Origin: an uncultured Lachnospiraceae bacterium
Lineage (GTDB): Bacteria > Bacillota > Clostridia > Lachnospirales > Lachnospiraceae
Direction of reading: 5' to 3'
Length of the DNA: 64,000 nt
Assembly: GCA_910578335.1 (NCBI GenBank)
Contig: CAJTPU010000016.1
Location: forward strand, 10,155 to 74,154
The notes below the pieces were generated by a model. The model ran no database searches, was not told where the DNA came from, and saw nothing but the letters and a program-made list of their open reading frames with translations. Below are positions 62,803 to 64,000 of this stretch, piece by piece (positions within the stretch are counted from its first letter, which is position 1; every line of letters starts with the position of its first letter). The translations under genes and the position numbers were made by a program.

Positions 62803-63255
62803 ATGCGTTTTTTGATTCAAAGGGTGCGTTCTGCAGAGGTAATTGTGGCAGAAAACGTTGTGGGACATATTGAAAATGGTTTTTTGGTGTTTGTAGGCAT
62901 CAGCCAGACAGATACCGAACAAATTGCAGATAAAATGGTAAAAAAGCTGATTTGCCTTCGTATTTTTGAAGATGCAGAAGGCAAAACCAATTTGGACATA
63001 AAGGCAGTTGCCGGCAGTCTTTTGGTAGTATCACAATTTACACTGTATGCAGACTGTAAAAAGGGAAACCGTCCTTCCTTTACCCATGCGGGAGCGCCAG
63101 ACAAGGCGAACGATTTGTATGAATATATTTTACAGTTGTGCAAAAAAGAGCTCCCTATCGTGGAAAGCGGTGTTTTTGGAGCAGACATGAAAGTAAGTCT
63201 CATCAATGACGGACCTTTTACGGTTATGCTGGACTCTGATGAGATTTTGGGATAA
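62803..63255 (+). CDS. dtd: D-aminoacyl-tRNA deacylase
   Basis: A 150-residue DTD. MRFLIQRVRSAEV at the N-terminus, SQFTLYADCKKGNRPSF in the middle and INDGPFTVMLDS at the end are the cross-subunit catalytic motifs. It frees D-amino acids from tRNA. GAAAGG precedes the ATG. In Bacillus it follows relA; that gene is not here. It is the last complete gene before the structured right end. Confidence 0.97.
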   Translation: MRFLIQRVRSAEVIVAENVVGHIENGFLVFVGISQTDTEQIADKMVKKLICLRIFEDAEGKTNLDIKAVAGSLLVVSQFTLYADCKKGNRPSFTHAGAPDKANDLYEYILQLCKKELPIVESGVFGADMKVSLINDGPFTVMLDSDEILG

Positions 63256-63286
63256 GGTGCTTTCTTATGTGAAATATGTTGCCCCT

Positions 63287-63446
63287 GCAACTATTCGTTA
63301 AACTGGAACATGTTTTGCGAAAGCGCAGGCGGGAGCCGGAGCGGTAGTTGACAGCGGGCGGCGTAGGTTCTCCCGATTGCCGCACGCTGCATGTCCACTA
63401 TTTGCAAAACGGGAGTTTGACGAAGCAGTTGCTAACCCTTTTTTTT
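63287..63446 (+). ncRNA. Putative pseudoknotted structured RNA with its own U-run
   Basis: Bases 63287-63432 fold into a long closing stem made of three helices: GCAACT with AGTTGC, an 11-bp pairing (63294-63304 with 63414-63424), and GTTTTGC with GCAAAAC (63312-63318 with 63404-63410). Inside is a GC-rich hairpin (CAGCG and GCGGC with GCCGC and CGCTG, 63352-63389), and its loop CTCCCG (63370-63375) can pair with CGGGAG at 63330-63335, forming a pseudoknot. Eight T residues follow at 63439-63446. No conserved coding frame runs through it. It could be a free small RNA; the raiA class is one candidate to test, but I cannot confirm it. Confidence 0.65.
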
Positions 63447-63576
63447 GATTGTTAAACTTTTATCAAGGTATCCGAACATATTTTCTTTCAAAAAATTCCA
63501 AACATGCCGCAAAGCCGCTAATTTACTACATTTTTACATGCTTTTAGCTTGTTGTAAAAACTTGACCAACGACCAC

Positions 63577-63735
63577 CACGGGGGGAGTGTCGTAGTCCCT
63601 CCCCCCGTGCCAGCAAAAGCCGGAGAAACCAAAAAGGGGAGCAAGGAAAAACGCGGGGCGCTGCCCCACACCCCGCAAGGGAATCATTCCCTTGACCCGT
63701 ATTTTGGGCGCTGCCCAAACCCGTTCTCGGCGAAG
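63577..63735. repeat. Array of perfect GC-rich hairpins
   Basis: Four perfect inverted repeats follow each other: CACGGGGGGAG with CTCCCCCCGTG (63577-63609), GGGGC-GCT-GCCCC (63655-63667), an 8-bp palindrome with TCA loop (63676-63694), and TTTGGGC-GCT-GCCCAAA (63703-63719). I have seen similar sequence in conjugative elements of gut Clostridia, where it may belong to an origin-of-transfer region; that is inference. The frame that spans it is Pro/Gly-rich and judged not to be a gene. Confidence 0.6.
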
Positions 63736-63738
63736 CCA

Positions 63739-63769
63739 GGGAAACAGGGACTAACCCTGTTTCCTTTTT
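63739..63769 (+). terminator. Rho-independent terminator in the right-end region
   Basis: A 10-bp stem (GGAAACAGGG with CCCTGTTTCC) and five-base loop, followed by TTTTTG. Confidence 0.8.
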
Positions 63770-63800
63770 GACAGAATAGGGAAGAAGCAATGTCAGGGGA

Positions 63801-63875
63801 AATCCATTATCAAGGGACTTTCGCGGCATAAAAGGGCTACGCCCATTTATTCCACGGTTCCCTTGACAACGGATT
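63801..63875. repeat. Nested 75-base palindrome
   Basis: Outer arms of 17 bases (63801-63817 and 63859-63875) match as inverted repeats at 15 positions. An inner palindrome (ATAAAAGGGC-TAC-GCCCATTTAT, 63828-63850) sits at the centre. The form suits a cruciform or single-strand fold such as an oriT or a recombination site. Confidence 0.6.
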
Positions 63876-63884
63876 CAGGCACAA

Positions 63885-63912
63885 AAAAAGAGGGAAATCA
63901 ATCCCTCTTTTA
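63885..63912 (-). terminator. Terminator of the right-edge gene
   Basis: A 9-bp stem (AAAGAGGGA with TCCCTCTTT) with a six-base loop; on the minus strand a T-run follows. Confidence 0.8.
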
Positions 63913-64000
63913 TTTACCATTATCTTCTTTATCCATTTGTCTGATAGTCCAAGAACGGCTTTTCATGTACTCTTTAATAACATAAGTACCATTATCACAC
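63910..64000 (-). CDS. C-terminal fragment of an unidentified gene (runs off the right edge)
   Basis: A frame ends in TAA (63912-63910) on the minus strand and continues past the window edge, showing 29 residues (ends MDKEDNGK). The fragment is short and not recognised. Its terminator lies next to it, and the hairpin-rich region beyond suggests it belongs to a mobile element. Confidence 0.5.
   Translation of the reverse strand, partial: CDNGTYVIKEYMKSRSWTIRQMDKEDNGK

Noticed and set aside
63445..63829. Frames on both strands across the right-end hairpins
   Set aside because: They run through perfect inverted repeats and a terminator, are Pro/Gly-rich and lack ribosome sites.
1..64000. tRNA, rRNA and CRISPR arrays
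   Set aside because: No cloverleaf-like segment, rRNA core sequence or regularly spaced repeat was found by eye.

Overview
The window is about 64 kb of chromosome from a low-to-mid GC, endospore-forming Firmicute, most likely a member of the Lachnospiraceae. The pointers are the gene order (yqfC-yqfD-phoH-ybeY; mutS-mutL-miaA; radC-mreBCD-mrdA-minCDE-rodA-mgsA; yggS-sepF; rplU-prp-rpmA-obg), Shine-Dalgarno sites of the AGGAGG type, Firmicute-type LexA boxes, and sporulation genes next to minCDE. No rRNA, tRNA, CRISPR array or complete insertion sequence was seen. Family assignments rest on reading the protein sequences and motifs; no database search was run.

Layout. 1-325 is the tail of an unidentified gene, closed by a terminator. 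529-7534 holds a DHH phosphoesterase (minus strand), a lipoprotein, a variant Lgt, and an ABC ATPase with a very long FtsX-type permease. 7548-12671 holds pyrimidine nucleoside phosphorylase and the sporulation/RNA block yqfC, yqfD, phoH, a PgpH-like membrane protein that has lost its HD dyad, and then ybeY (to 13158). 13200-18545 holds a MOP-family flippase, a BofC-like protein and two FAD-dependent oxidoreductases. 18614-21693 is a proline operon (proB, DUF896, 5-formyl-THF cyclo-ligase, proA). 21746-35596 holds a large lipoprotein, pepT, miaB, a SulP transporter, mutS, mutL, miaA, a GNAT acetyltransferase and a methionine gamma-lyase-family protein.

35689-52340 is an envelope and division region: DUF4321, radC, mreB/C/D, PBP2, minC/D/E, rodA, mgsA, a lipoprotein DD-carboxypeptidase, a small P-loop protein, a HlyD-like membrane protein, yggS, sepF, aroB, lspA and an RluA-family pseudouridine synthase. 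These genes together cover lateral wall synthesis (MreBCD, RodA, PBP2), division-site placement (MinCDE, SepF) and lipoprotein maturation (Lgt, LspA). 52464-57546 is a ribosome/GTPase block: cytidylate kinase-like protein, L21 with its leader, the protease Prp, L27 carrying the N-terminal extension that Prp removes, Obg, YhbY, NadD, YqeK and RsfS. 57627-61090 holds DUF378, lexA with a divergent YneA-like SOS gene, a tyrosine recombinase and a TtcA-like protein. 61339-63255 holds an AI-2E-family transporter and dtd.

The last 750 bases have no complete gene and are the most unusual part. They hold a putative pseudoknotted structured RNA ending in a U-run (63287-63446), a dense array of perfect hairpins (63577-63769), a nested 75-base palindrome (63801-63875) and the tail of a minus-strand gene. 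This part looks like the edge of a mobile or conjugative element beside a stand-alone non-coding RNA. Other points worth attention are the degenerate HD site in the PgpH-like protein, an altered phosphate-2 loop in MreB, a Glu at a catalytic Asp position in MgsA, several LexA boxes between lexA and its divergent neighbour, and a triple 16-bp repeat in that neighbour's leader.
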